Notes: a model not told the origin generated them from the sequence alone. 64,000 nt of DNA from Streptosporangiaceae bacterium (GCA_025964695.1 JAOPYK010000074.1:62001-126000), one strand, 5' to 3'; positions 42,365 through 51,618 are shown, counted from the stretch's first letter. A program made the numbers and translations.

Positions 42365-45300
42365 ATGAGGCTGCACCGACTGACGGTCACCGCTTTCGGG
42401 CCGTTCGCCGGCACCGAGGAGATCGACTTCGACGCGCTGTCCGACGCCGGGCTGTTCCTGATCAACGGCCAGACCGGGGCGGGCAAGACCAGCGTGCTCG
42501 ACGCGATCTCCTTCGCGCTGTTCGGGCAGGTCCCCGGGGCGCGCAACGCGGTCAAGACGCTGCGCAGCGACCACGCGGCGCCAGAGCTGGGCCCCCAGGT
42601 GAGGCTGGAGGCGACCATCCGCGGCCGAGCCTTCCGGATCACCCGCTCGCCGACCTGGGAGCGCCCCAAGAAGCGCGGCACCGGCACCACGAACGAGCAG
42701 GCCTCGGTGATCGTCGAGGAGCGCACCGGCGGCGCCTGGGTCGGCCTCACCACCCGGCTGGACGAGGCGGGAGATCTGATCGGCAGGCTGCTCGGGATGA
42801 ACGCGGCGCAGTTCTGCCAGGTGGCGATGCTCCCCCAGGGCGAGTTCGCCGCGTTCCTGCGAGCCGGCGCCGAGGAGCGCCGCAAGGTCCTGGAGAGGCT
42901 GTTCGCCACCGAGATCTTCACCCGGGTCGAGAAGTGGCTGGCCGAGCACCGGGCGGAGACCCGCCGGGCCGCCGACGAGCTACGCGCCGCGGCCGAGTCG
43001 ACCGCCGACCGGATCGCCGAGACCGCCGGCGTAGAACGGCCCGGCGCCCTCCGGGTGCCCCCGCCCCGCGGCGGCGAGCCCGACTCGGACGTCCAACCCG
43101 GCACGTGTGAGCTGCTCGTGCCCTGGACCACCGAGCTCGCGGCGCAGCTCGCCGCCGGCGGAGCCAGTGCGCTGGCGCTGCGCGAGGAGTCGGCGACGAC
43201 GCTGGCCCTGGCGCGGGCGGCCGCCGAGACCGGCCACGCTCTGGGCGAGCGGCAGCGCCGGCACGCCGACGCCCTCCGCCGTCGCGCCGCGCTGGACGAA
43301 CGCGCTGCGGATCGCGCGCGACTGGCCGTACGGCTCGAGACCGCACAACGTGCCGACCGGGTCCTGCCGCTGCTCAAGAGCGCCGCCGAGCGTGCGAAGG
43401 CGGCCGAGACCACCCGGGGTGAGGCTGTGGCGGCGCGGGCGGCCACCGGCGAGCTGGTCCCCGGCGCCGCGCCCGACGACGTGCTGAGCAAGGCAGAGCG
43501 GGACCGCCGCGACGAGGCCGCCGCGCTGGAGCAGTTGCGCGGCGACGAGGTGCACCGGGCCCGGCTTGAGCAGGAGCGCGTCACCGAACAGGCCACGCTG
43601 GACCGGCTGAACACCGAGGAGGCCGAGCTGGCCAGGCGGGTCGCCGAGCTGCCCGGAGTGGTGGAGGAGCTGCGCACCGAGCTCGAGACCGTACGGATCC
43701 GGGTCGCCGCGCGCCCCGGCGCGGTCACGGCCGTCGAGGAGGCGGCACGGCGGCTGGAGGCGGCCCGCCGCCGCGACACGCTGATCGGCAGGCTCGCCGA
43801 GGCCGAGTCGGCGCACCGTGCCGCGGTCGACGCGGCGCAGGAGGCCAGGGAAAGGCTCCAGGAGTTGCGGCAGGCCAGACTGGACGGGATGGCCGCCGTG
43901 CTCGCGGGTGAGCTGGTCGACGGGCAGGCGTGCCGGGTCTGTGGTTCGCCCTCGCATCCCGCGCCTGCGGTGAACCCGGGCACGGTGCTGGTCGACGCCG
44001 ACGAGAAACGGTCCGAGCAGGCCTACAACCGGGCGCAGACCGTCCGGGAGGAGACCGCCACCCGGGCCGGCGCGCTGGCGGCCGAGCTGCAGTCGGCACG
44101 GGAACAGGTCGGCGAGCGGCCCGCGGAGGCGCTGGCCACCGAGCTGACCGCGGCCGAGGCGGAGCTGGACACCATCGACGCGATCGCCGGCGGGGCGGCG
44201 CGGCTCGCGGCCGATCTGGCACGGGGCGAGGCCGGCTTGGCGCAGGCCCGCGACGGTCGCGAGGGTGTCGTGCGCGCGCGGGCCGAGTCCCGCGCCCGGA
44301 TTGCCGAGCTGACCGCGGAGGCCGAACGGCTGCGGGTCCGGCTGGACGAGGCGCGCGGTGCCGACCCGTCCCTGCAGGCGCGGATCGGCCGGCTGGCAGG
44401 CGAGGCCACCCTGCTGCAAACCGCCATCGAGGCCCTGACCGCGGCCGAGACCGCGGCGGAGGAGCTGGTACGAGCCCGTACGGCCGCCGAGGACGCCGCC
44501 GCGGCCGAGGGGTTCGGCTCGGCGGCCGAGGCGGCGGACGCCGCGCTGCCCGCCGGAACCCGGGCGGAGCTCAGCGGGCGCGTCCGCACCATCGACGACG
44601 AAGAGGCCGCGGTCCGTGAGCTGCTCGCCGACCCGTCGCTGGAAGCCTCCGCCGCCGCCCCGGCTCCGGACCTCGCGGCGCTGGAGGAGACCCTGACCTC
44701 CGCCCAGGACCTGCACACCGCGATGACCGGCGCGTACGAGCGGTCCCGGCGGCGGTCCGCCCGGCTGGCCGAGCTTTCGGCGCTGCTCTTCGCCCAGGTG
44801 GCGGCCTGGCGGCCGGCGGCGGAGCGTCAGGCCGTCGCGTCCCGGCTCGCCGGACTCGCCACCGGCCAGTCGGCGATGAACCGGCTCAGCATGCGGTTGT
44901 CGGCCTATGTTCTGGCGGCCAGGCTCGAACAGGTCGTCGCCGCCGCCAACGAACGGCTCGCCCGGATGTCGGCGGGCCGCTACACCCTGGTGCACACCGT
45001 CGACAAAGCCGCCGGTGACCGGCGCGGTGGCAGCGGCGGTCTCGGCCTGCGGGTCATCGACGGCTGGACCGGCCGGCAGCGCGACCCGGTGACCCTCTCC
45101 GGCGGGGAGTCCTTCATCACCTCGCTCTCGCTGGCCCTCGGACTCGCCGACGTGGTCACCGCGGAGGCCGGTGGGGCCGAGATCGGGACGCTCTTCGTCG
45201 ACGAGGGCTTCGGCACCCTGGACGAGGACACCCTCGACGAGGTCATGGACGTCCTGGACGGGCTGCGCGACGGGGGCCGGGCGGTCGGCATCGTCAGCCA

Positions 45301-45385
45301 CGTCGCCGAACTCCGCACCCGCATTCCCGCTCAGCTCCGCGTGCACAAGGACCGCGCGGGCTCCCGGGTCGCCGTCACCGTGTGA
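42365..45385 (+). CDS. sbcC: SMC-like ATPase SbcC
   Basis: 1,006 residues. Walker A is in the N-terminal lobe (INGQTGAGKTSVLDAISFALFG), the CxxC zinc hook CRVCGSPSHP lies near residue 523 in the middle of two long coiled coils, and the C-terminal lobe has VTLSGGESFITSLSLALGL and LFVDEGFGTLDEDTL. It gates access of SbcD to DNA ends. ATG 42365 has GCAGGAG 5 bases upstream. The coiled coil is Ala/Arg/Glu-rich, as expected for GC-rich actinomycetes. Confidence 0.96.
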   Translation: MRLHRLTVTAFGPFAGTEEIDFDALSDAGLFLINGQTGAGKTSVLDAISFALFGQVPGARNAVKTLRSDHAAPELGPQVRLEATIRGRAFRITRSPTWERPKKRGTGTTNEQASVIVEERTGGAWVGLTTRLDEAGDLIGRLLGMNAAQFCQVAMLPQGEFAAFLRAGAEERRKVLERLFATEIFTRVEKWLAEHRAETRRAADELRAAAESTADRIAETAGVERPGALRVPPPRGGEPDSDVQPGTCELLVPWTTELAAQLAAGGASALALREESATTLALARAAAETGHALGERQRRHADALRRRAALDERAADRARLAVRLETAQRADRVLPLLKSAAERAKAAETTRGEAVAARAATGELVPGAAPDDVLSKAERDRRDEAAALEQLRGDEVHRARLEQERVTEQATLDRLNTEEAELARRVAELPGVVEELRTELETVRIRVAARPGAVTAVEEAARRLEAARRRDTLIGRLAEAESAHRAAVDAAQEARERLQELRQARLDGMAAVLAGELVDGQACRVCGSPSHPAPAVNPGTVLVDADEKRSEQAYNRAQTVREETATRAGALAAELQSAREQVGERPAEALATELTAAEAELDTIDAIAGGAARLAADLARGEAGLAQARDGREGVVRARAESRARIAELTAEAERLRVRLDEARGADPSLQARIGRLAGEATLLQTAIEALTAAETAAEELVRARTAAEDAAAAEGFGSAAEAADAALPAGTRAELSGRVRTIDDEEAAVRELLADPSLEASAAAPAPDLAALEETLTSAQDLHTAMTGAYERSRRRSARLAELSALLFAQVAAWRPAAERQAVASRLAGLATGQSAMNRLSMRLSAYVLAARLEQVVAAANERLARMSAGRYTLVHTVDKAAGDRRGGSGGLGLRVIDGWTGRQRDPVTLSGGESFITSLSLALGLADVVTAEAGGAEIGTLFVDEGFGTLDEDTLDEVMDVLDGLRDGGRAVGIVSHVAELRTRIPAQLRVHKDRAGSRVAVTV

Positions 45386-45547
45386 TGAGCGCGCCGCCAA
45401 GGCAAGCCGGTCCCAACCGGCACATGGAGGGCGTCGACGGCATCATCTGGGAGCACGGCCGGCGCAACTTCTCCTTGCGAGCCGACGGGCTGCTGTCCAT
45501 CATCTGCCCGGTCGGCGACGGTACCCAGGTGGCGGGCGTGGGCATCT

Positions 45548-45673
45548 TCAAAGGAACCGCCACCAGGAGTTGGGGTCTTCCAGTCTGTCGTCACCGACAA
45601 AGAAGCAACAGTAGAGCTGGAGACCGTAGACCAAACACAGAAATCCCATCACCAGCCAATAGTCCACGAACAT
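45548..45673 (-). CDS. Possible 41-residue Trp-rich membrane peptide
   Basis: The product starts MFVDYWLVMGFLCLVYGLQ, with one hydrophobic span about residues 5-26, and ends in a charged-aromatic tail DDRLEDPNSWWRFL. Codons mostly end in G or C except in the AT-rich part. The ribosome binding site is weak (gagag), and an AAAAAA tract plus a hairpin lies just upstream. The composition (one clean transmembrane segment plus a polar tail) is why I list it; it may also be chance. Confidence 0.35.
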   Translation of the reverse strand: MFVDYWLVMGFLCLVYGLQLYCCFFVGDDRLEDPNSWWRFL

Positions 45674-45675
45674 CT

Positions 45676-45701
45676 CTCAATTCTCGTGAATTGGGTTTTT
45701 T
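45676..45701 (+). terminator. Rho-independent terminator
   Basis: CTCAATTC (45676-45683), loop TCGT, GAATTGGG (45688-45695) with one G-T pair, followed by six T. It is about 290 bases after sbcC and is the only gene-stop signal on the plus strand before the GDPD gene. Confidence 0.8.
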
Positions 45702-46050
45702 GCTACGTCACTGGCAATTAACTCGACAATGGACAATCTGGGCTTGATCGCCGCACCCGATGCCGACCTGCGGAATCGCCCCCGAAACCATTGTCACCTG
45801 GCACCGCCGATGAAGTCCGGTGCACTTTAGAACAGTCCCCGGTCGTCCATGAGTGAAGCGATCTCCGGGGGATTTCCCGCGGTCTTTCCCGATGGTCATA
45901 CGGCCCATATGCGTGCTGAGCGCGGTGCGGCCCGAGGCCCGGTGGCCGAGACGAGACTTCGCCTGGAGATCACCTGCCGCACACCTGGACGTCGCGTCGG
46001 TAGGCCAGTTTCGGGGCCGTACCTTTCGGATACCGGATGGAGGCACAGCG

Positions 46051-47115
46051 ATGATCGGTTGGCGAGTGGCCGCAGCCGCGGTCCTCGGCGCGGCGGTGCT
46101 CATGGCACCCGGCAGCGCGATGGCCGCCGCTCACGGCGCCGGGCACCACCAGGCCTTCGACCTCCAGGCGCATCGAGGCGGGTTGGGTCTGCGGGTCGAG
46201 AGCACCCTGGCGTCCTTCGGCCACGGACTCGAGGTCGGTGTCAGCACCCTGGAACTCGACGTTCAGATCACCGAGGACGGCAAGGCCGTCGTCACGCACG
46301 ACCGCAAGGTGGATGCCAAGAAGTGCCAGGACACCGGACCGGTCGTGCCCGGCGACCCCGACTATCCGTACGTCGGCAAGTTCGTGAACACGCTGACGCT
46401 CAAGCAGGTCAAGACCCTGGACTGCGGGTCGAAGACGCTGCCCGACTTCCCGCAGCAGGTCGCCGATCCGGGAGCGCGGATGCCGCTGCTCAGCGAGGTG
46501 TTCGATCTGGTCAAGCGCTACCACGCCTGGGGCGTGAAGCTGAACGTCGAGACCAAGGTCGAGGCCGGCGCGCCTGCCGAGACCGCGCCCATGGAGCAGT
46601 TCGTCCAGGTGACGGCCGCCGAGGTCCGCAAGGCGCACATGATCCGCCAGGTGACCATTGAGAGCTTCGACTGGAGTTCGCTCATGCGGATGCGCCAGGT
46701 CGAGCCGAGGCTGCCCCTGGTGGCACTGACGAACTACGACTTCCTGCAGACCGGGCAGCCGGGGAAGTCGCCCTGGCTGGGCGGCATCGACATCGACGAC
46801 TTCGGCGGTGACCCGCTCAAGGCGATCAAGTCGTTCGGGGCGTCGGCGTTCTCACCGGTGCACGGCTTCCCGCAGGACGGGAAGATCACCGACCCCGGCT
46901 ACCGGCCATACGTCACGAAGGCGATGGTGGACGAGGCGCACGGCCTCGACATCAAGGTCATCCCCTGGACCGTCGACGACGCCCCCACGATGAACAAGCT
47001 CATCGATGACGGGGTCGACGGCATGATCACCGACTATCCGGACCGGCTGCGCGCGGTGCTGGCCGACCGCGGGTTCCGGCTACCGCGCCCATACCACCTG
47101 CACCACCAGAAGTAG
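46051..47115 (+). CDS. Secreted glycerophosphodiester phosphodiesterase
   Basis: 354 residues. A signal peptide (MIGWRVAAAAVLGAAVLMAPGSAMA) is followed by the GDPD barrel. Catalytic His is in LQAHRGG, then ESTLASFGHGLEVGVSTLELDVQITEDGKAVVTHD (metal-binding Glu/Asp and second His), VKLNVETKVE near residue 165 and IPWTVDD-DGVDGMITDYPDRL at the end. It hydrolyses glycerophosphodiesters from lipids or wall polymers. ATG 46051 has GGAGG 7 bases upstream; upstream codons of the open frame are unsupported. Confidence 0.92.
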   Translation: MIGWRVAAAAVLGAAVLMAPGSAMAAAHGAGHHQAFDLQAHRGGLGLRVESTLASFGHGLEVGVSTLELDVQITEDGKAVVTHDRKVDAKKCQDTGPVVPGDPDYPYVGKFVNTLTLKQVKTLDCGSKTLPDFPQQVADPGARMPLLSEVFDLVKRYHAWGVKLNVETKVEAGAPAETAPMEQFVQVTAAEVRKAHMIRQVTIESFDWSSLMRMRQVEPRLPLVALTNYDFLQTGQPGKSPWLGGIDIDDFGGDPLKAIKSFGASAFSPVHGFPQDGKITDPGYRPYVTKAMVDEAHGLDIKVIPWTVDDAPTMNKLIDDGVDGMITDYPDRLRAVLADRGFRLPRPYHLHHQK

Positions 47116-47121
47116 GGCCGA

Positions 47122-47186
47122 GAGCACCGGTCTCTATCTCGAGCCCCGGTACCCGGGGCTCAGAGGTAGAGACCGGTGCCGTGCTC
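47122..47186. terminator. Large nested hairpin between convergent GDPD and groES-like genes
   Basis: Outer arms GCACCGGTCTCTA (47124-47136) and TAGAGACCGGTGC (47167-47179), inner arms GAGCCCCGG (47141-47149) and CCGGGGCTC (47153-47161) around a TAC loop; GAGCAC/GTGCTC may extend the outside. The right arm encodes the last codons and stop of the GroES-like gene. Probably a bidirectional transcription terminator. Confidence 0.65.
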
Positions 47187-47480
47187 CGGGCGCACGTTGG
47201 CGATGGCGTGCAGGTCGCGCTCGCGCATGACGAGATAGTCCGTGCCCTGGATCTCGACCTCGTACTGCTCCTCGGGGTGGAACAGGACCCGGTCGCCCAC
47301 CTTGACCGTGCGCACGTGGTGCCCGACCCCGCAGACCTCACCCCAGGCGAGGCGATTCTCCTGTTTCACCGTCGCCGGGATGACGATGCCACCGGAGCTC
47401 CGGCGTTCCTCCTGATCCCGCTCGACACGGATCATCACCCGGTCGTGCAGCATCTGCACTTCGAACTTCGCCTCGGACAT
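47160..47480 (-). CDS. GroES-like co-chaperone domain protein
   Basis: 106 residues, one GroES fold: LHDRVMIRVERDQEERRSSGGIVIPATVKQENRLAWGEVCGVGHHVRTVKVGDRVLFHPEEQYEVEIQGTDYLVMRERDLHAI. Slightly longer than classical GroES at the ends, with the mobile loop region present (SSGGIVIPATVKQ). No groL beside it, so it may be an extra co-chaperone. ATG 47480 has only a weak purine-rich stretch upstream. Its 3-prime end forms half of the large hairpin. Confidence 0.85.
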   Translation of the reverse strand: MSEAKFEVQMLHDRVMIRVERDQEERRSSGGIVIPATVKQENRLAWGEVCGVGHHVRTVKVGDRVLFHPEEQYEVEIQGTDYLVMRERDLHAIANVRPEHGTGLYL

Positions 47481-47489
47481 TCTGTGATT

Positions 47490-48251
47490 TTACTGCTCAA
47501 AGGGCAGAGTCAGGGCCGGGAGCCTGGTGTAGACCCCCGGATAGCCCGGACGCGCGCACCCGTACGCCCACGAGGTGAGCCCGGCCAGCCGGTCACCGAC
47601 GAGCAACGGGCCGCCGCTGTCCAGTAGGCAGGTGTCGGCCTGCGGGGAACCGGCGCAGACCATGTCCCCGGCGTCGAAGGCCGATCCGTAGGCCTGCGCG
47701 CAGCCGGCGTCGCTCACCAGGGGGACCGAGGCCGCCCGCAGCCGGGTGTTGAGCAGGTCGTTCTCGGAGGTCGTGCCCCAGCCGAGCACCACTCCCGAGG
47801 CGCCCGGCCGGTAGACGTCTCGTCCGGCGAGGCGGACGACGGGCCGGTCGAGGGCGCCGGACAGGGTCAGCACGGCCACGTCGTCGTGCTCGACGGTCTC
47901 GCCCTTGAAGGTCGTCTCGTGGAAGCCCGGATGCACCCAGACCTTCGTGACCTTGACCGTGGCGCCGTCGTGGTCGCGCAGATCGCTGCGCCCGAAGGTC
48001 ACCGACAGGGCTCCGGGGGCGCGACGGAACAGTGTCACGCAGTGCGCCGCCGTGACGACCTTGTCGGGTGCGATCAGGGCACCGCCGCAGAACTGCCCGG
48101 ACGGACGCAGGAACAGCAGCGGTGAGCCGACCGACGCCAGCCAGGGATACCTCTGGGCGCTGACCGGGGCTCCTCCGACCACCGCCGAGGCGGGCGCGGC
48201 GGAGGCGATCACTACTCCGGCGGCCACGGCGGCCAGGGGCATCAGGCGCAT
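47490..48251 (-). CDS. Secreted trypsin-like serine protease
   Basis: 253 residues from ATG 48251 (GGAGGT 7 bases upstream). Signal peptide ending ASA, followed directly by VVGGAPVSAQRYPWL, the mature N-terminus of chymotrypsin-fold proteases. Catalytic His in VTAAHC, Asp in EHDDVAVL, Ser in TCLLDSGGPLL. The residues before the catalytic Ser (LL) differ from the usual QG, which shapes the oxyanion-hole side. Specificity-pocket wording is not enough to name a substrate. Secreted; may act on envelope or environmental proteins. Confidence 0.9.
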   Translation of the reverse strand: MRLMPLAAVAAGVVIASAAPASAVVGGAPVSAQRYPWLASVGSPLLFLRPSGQFCGGALIAPDKVVTAAHCVTLFRRAPGALSVTFGRSDLRDHDGATVKVTKVWVHPGFHETTFKGETVEHDDVAVLTLSGALDRPVVRLAGRDVYRPGASGVVLGWGTTSENDLLNTRLRAASVPLVSDAGCAQAYGSAFDAGDMVCAGSPQADTCLLDSGGPLLVGDRLAGLTSWAYGCARPGYPGVYTRLPALTLPFEQ

Positions 48252-48457
48252 CGGGGGCACCTCCGTCGGGGGGAGGCCGCCCACGTTAACCGTGATCACC
48301 CGTATGCGACAGCGCCTCGTCCTGATCCGGACGCCGTTGCCGGGTACGGTCATCGGCCCGGCCGGGCGAGGTCCAGGGGTCAGCAGGCCCTATCCTTCGA
48401 AGTCGACCACTCCACCGGCTCACCACCGAGCTCACCGCCACCGGCGAAGGGAAGACC

Positions 48458-49729
48458 GTGATGTCCTCGGCACCGCGCATCGACGAGCTGACCGCGCAGC
48501 GCGACCGCGCTCTGCGTGACTACGAGGCCCTGGTCGAGCGTGGTCTGTCCCTCAACCTGACCAGGGGCAAGCCGTCGGCGCAGCAACTCGACCTCTCCAA
48601 TGCTCTGCTGGGGTTGCCCGGCGGCCATACCGCCGCCGACGGGACCGACTGCCGCAACTACGGCGGCCTGGCGGGGCTTGCGGAGATGTCCGCGCTGTTC
48701 AGCGGCTTCCTGCAGGTGCCGGCCGCGCAGCTGGTGGCGGCGGGCAACTCCAGCCTGGCGTTGATGCACGACTCCATCGTGCACGCGCTGTTCAGCCGGC
48801 TGCCGGGCGCCGAGCGCCGCTGGGCGGACGAGCCGCGGATCGCGTTCCTGTGCCCGGTCCCCGGTTACGACCGGCACTTCGCCCTGTGCGAGCGGTTCGG
48901 GATCGAGATGATCCCCGTGCCGATGACCGCCGAGGGCCCCGACATGGACGTCGTGGAGCGGCTCGTGGCGCAGGACCCGGCCGTCAAGGGCATCTGGTGC
49001 GTGCCCAAGTACAGCAACCCGGACGGGGTCTGCTACAGCGACGAGACCGTGCGCAGGCTGGCCGCCATGACCACCGCCGCACCGGACTTCCGGATCTTCT
49101 GGGACAACGCCTACACGGTGCACCACCTCACCGACGCTCCAGTGGAGATCGCCGATCTGCCGGCCGCGTGCGCCGAGAGCGGCAACCCCGACCGGGTCCT
49201 CGTCTATGGCTCCACCTCGAAGATCACCTGGGCCGGTGCCGGGGTCGCCTTCTTCGGCTCGTCCCCGGCCAACGTGGCCTGGTTCATCGGCCACACCGGC
49301 AAGCGCACCATCGGGCCCGACAAGATCAACCAGCTTCGCCATGTGGCGTTGCTCCGCGACGAGGAGGGCGTCCGTGAGCACATGCGGCGCCACGCCGAGC
49401 TGATCCGGCCGAAGTTCGAGGTGGTCGACCGGATTCTTACCGAGGAGCTGGGCGGCACCGGGCTGGCGACCTGGTCCACGCCCGCGGGAGGCTACTTCAT
49501 CTGCCTGGAGGTACCCGACGGGTGCGCCCGGGAGGTCGTGAGCCGGGCGGCGCGCGCGGGCATCGCCCTCACGCCCGCCGGGGCCACTCATCCCTACGGG
49601 AAGGACCCCCGGGACCGCACCATCCGCATCGCCCCCACCTACCCGGATCTCAAGGAGGTCGAGCTCGCGATCAGCGGCCTGGCCACCTGCGTCCGCCTGG
49701 TCGGGACCGAGAAGCTCCTCGAAAGCTGA
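48458..49729 (+). CDS. Aspartate-type aminotransferase (class I, PLP)
   Basis: 423 residues. PLP lysine in VYGSTSKITWAGAGV near residue 257, with NYGGLAGLAEM, DNAYTVHHL and PTYPDLKEVELAI also readable. The family (PF12897-like, subgroup Ic aspartate aminotransferases) makes aspartate and glutamate from oxaloacetate and 2-oxoglutarate; a paralogous MocR-type regulator was excluded because there is no N-terminal wHTH. Start GTG 48458 or ATG 48461, with AAGGG upstream. Confidence 0.9.
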   Translation: MMSSAPRIDELTAQRDRALRDYEALVERGLSLNLTRGKPSAQQLDLSNALLGLPGGHTAADGTDCRNYGGLAGLAEMSALFSGFLQVPAAQLVAAGNSSLALMHDSIVHALFSRLPGAERRWADEPRIAFLCPVPGYDRHFALCERFGIEMIPVPMTAEGPDMDVVERLVAQDPAVKGIWCVPKYSNPDGVCYSDETVRRLAAMTTAAPDFRIFWDNAYTVHHLTDAPVEIADLPAACAESGNPDRVLVYGSTSKITWAGAGVAFFGSSPANVAWFIGHTGKRTIGPDKINQLRHVALLRDEEGVREHMRRHAELIRPKFEVVDRILTEELGGTGLATWSTPAGGYFICLEVPDGCAREVVSRAARAGIALTPAGATHPYGKDPRDRTIRIAPTYPDLKEVELAISGLATCVRLVGTEKLLES

Positions 49730-49735
49730 GGCCCG

Positions 49736-50491
49736 TCAGTCGTAGGAGCGGCCCGCCCGCGACGACAGCCGCCCGGCGAGGTTGCGCGGAACGAGCTTGC
49801 CCAGCGCCACGAGGGTCTTGTACTGCGCTCCGGGCACGCTGACCAGCACTCCCTTGCGCAGGTCGCGGAGCGCGTCGGTGACCACCCGGTCGGCGTCCAG
49901 CCAGAGGAAGTCGGGGATGCTGCTGACGTCCATGCCGGCGCGCTCGTGGAACTCGGTGTGCACGAATCCGGGGCACATCGCCATGACCTGCACGGGCTTG
50001 CCGCCGAGGTCCTGAGACACTCCCTGGCTGAAGCTCACCACCCAGGCCTTGGACGCGCCGTAGGTGCCGCGCGAGAAGAACGCGGCCACCGAGGCCATGT
50101 TGATGATGCCGCCCCGGCCCCGCTCGATCATGCCCGGAAGGGCGGCGTAGGTGAGGCGGAGCACGGCCTCGCAGTGCACGCGCAGCATCCGCAACTCGTC
50201 CTCGAGCGGCACCTCGAGGAACCTGCCCTGGTTGCCGAAGCCCGCGTTGTTGACGAGCAGGTCGGTGCTCTTCACCCGGTTCTCGACGTCGGCCAGCCCC
50301 TCGTCGGTGGCCAGGTCGGCACGGAGCACCTCGACCTCGACCCGGTACTTCTCGCGCAGCCGGGCGGCGGCTTCGGTCAGGCGGGCCTCGTCGCGGGCGA
50401 CCAGCACGAGGCCGAATCCGTCGGCGGCGAGACGGCGGGCGAACGCGGCACCGATTCCCGCGGTGGCACCGGTGATGAGAGCAGTCGGCAT
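49736..50491 (-). CDS. Short-chain dehydrogenase/reductase
   Basis: 251 residues from ATG 50491 (AGGGTGA 6 bases upstream). NAD(P) motif ITGATAGIGAAFA, NNAGFGNQGRF, catalytic Ser in INMASVAAFF and YGASK. A classical SDR of the cl/fatty-acyl type; substrate unknown. Its stop lies 6 bases after the aminotransferase stop, so the two are tail-to-tail with no room for a terminator. Confidence 0.9.
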   Translation of the reverse strand: MPTALITGATAGIGAAFARRLAADGFGLVLVARDEARLTEAAARLREKYRVEVEVLRADLATDEGLADVENRVKSTDLLVNNAGFGNQGRFLEVPLEDELRMLRVHCEAVLRLTYAALPGMIERGRGGIINMASVAAFFSRGTYGASKAWVVSFSQGVSQDLGGKPVQVMAMCPGFVHTEFHERAGMDVSSIPDFLWLDADRVVTDALRDLRKGVLVSVPGAQYKTLVALGKLVPRNLAGRLSSRAGRSYD

Positions 50492-50530
50492 GATGGTCAC
50501 CCTACTGATTGGGTCCGGCCGCCGCGTCGA

Positions 50531-51340
50531 TCACTTCCCGGTCAGGATGGCCGCGTGGTCGGGGACACAGGTCTGCAGCTCCTTGGGCGCCCGTACGTAT
50601 CCGGTGCCGGGCGGGCGCGGGGGCAGCTTGATCGAGGGGTGCTTCACCTTGTGGTACGGGACGGTGGAGAGCAGGTGAGCGATCATGTTGATGCGCGCAC
50701 GCCGCTTGTCGTCGCTGTCCACGACGTACCAGGGGGCCTCCGGGATGTCGGTATGGACGAACATCTCGTCCTTGGCCCGTGAGTAGTCCTCCCAGTGGGT
50801 GATCGACTCCACGTCCATCGGCGACAGCTTCCAGCTTCGCAACGGATCCTCCAGCCGGGACCGGAAGCGCCGCTCCTGCGCCTCGTCACTCACCGAGAAC
50901 CAGTATTTGCGCAGTTCGATGCCGTCCTCCACCAGAAGCCGCTCGAAGATCGGGCACTGGTGCAGGAAGCGCGTGTACTCCTCCTTGGTGCAGAAACCCA
51001 TCACCCGCTCGACGCCCGCGCGGTTGTACCAGCTCCGGTCGAACAGCACGATCTCCCCGGCCGCGGGCAGCTGCTCGACGTACCGCTGGAAGTACCACTG
51101 TGTACGCTGGCGCTCGGTCGGTGCGGGCAGCGCCGCGACCCGGGTGGTGCGGGGGTTGAGGTACTCGGTGACCCGCTTGATCGTGCCGCCCTTCCCCGCC
51201 GCGTCACGTCCCTCGAAGATGACCACTAGCCGGGCGCCCTCCGCACGTACCCATTCCTGCAGCTTCACCAGTTCGCCCTGCAGCCGCAGTAGTTCCTTCT
51301 CGTAGCGCTTGCGTGGTAGCCGCTCATCCGTCGAACTCAC
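50531..51340 (-). CDS. ppk2: Polyphosphate kinase 2 (PPK2)
   Basis: 269 residues from GTG 51340 (AGGAGG 8 bases upstream). Walker A EGRDAAGKGGTIKRV (residues 43-57), Walker B LFDRSWYNRAGVERVMGF, lid residues RQRTQWYFQRYV, and the C-terminal VPYHKVKHPSIKLPP tail of class I PPK2. It uses polyphosphate to phosphorylate nucleotides (GDP or ADP). The extra 117 bases of open frame upstream are Pro/Ala-rich and not supported. Confidence 0.94.
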   Translation of the reverse strand: MSSTDERLPRKRYEKELLRLQGELVKLQEWVRAEGARLVVIFEGRDAAGKGGTIKRVTEYLNPRTTRVAALPAPTERQRTQWYFQRYVEQLPAAGEIVLFDRSWYNRAGVERVMGFCTKEEYTRFLHQCPIFERLLVEDGIELRKYWFSVSDEAQERRFRSRLEDPLRSWKLSPMDVESITHWEDYSRAKDEMFVHTDIPEAPWYVVDSDDKRRARINMIAHLLSTVPYHKVKHPSIKLPPRPPGTGYVRAPKELQTCVPDHAAILTGK

Positions 51341-51582
51341 CGGTTTCGCCTCCTGCGGAGATGGATCTCGTGGTCCTACCGTAATCGGGGCCGGCGAACC
51401 CGGGCCACGCGAGGGCCGAGCCCCTCCCGGCGCGCGGGAAGCCGCCGCCGCATTCAATGACTCGGCAAGTCACATATGGTCAGCACGGTATTTGATATCT
51501 TATCTCAGCCCGTCAGGATCATATATTTGACAATTATGTGCCCCTGGGTGAGCTTTCCGGTCTGTCTGGGAACACTATTGTT

Positions 51583-51618
51583 CGCAGGTAAGTCGGAATG
51601 CGCAGGTAAGTCGGAATG
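51583..51618. repeat. Perfect 18-base tandem duplication before the esterase gene
   Basis: cgcaggtaagtcggaatg at 51583-51600 and again at 51601-51618. It ends 14 bases before the start codon and directly precedes the AGGAG. The region upstream (51480-51580) is AT-rich and holds TTGACA at 51527-51532. Confidence 0.85.

Larger units (their letters stand above)
45386..46050. other. 665-base region poor in confident genes, AT-rich centre
   Basis: The first 180 bases are GC-rich and carry a forward open frame (45382-45747) that I cannot recognise. About 45580-45760 is clearly AT-richer and holds a terminator and a possible 41-residue minus-strand gene. The last part is the upstream region of the GDPD gene. 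Confidence 0.6.

Noticed and set aside
45382-45747. 121-residue open frame following sbcC
   Set aside because: No recognisable domain, crosses the terminator and the AT-rich gap; the last third has non-coding composition.
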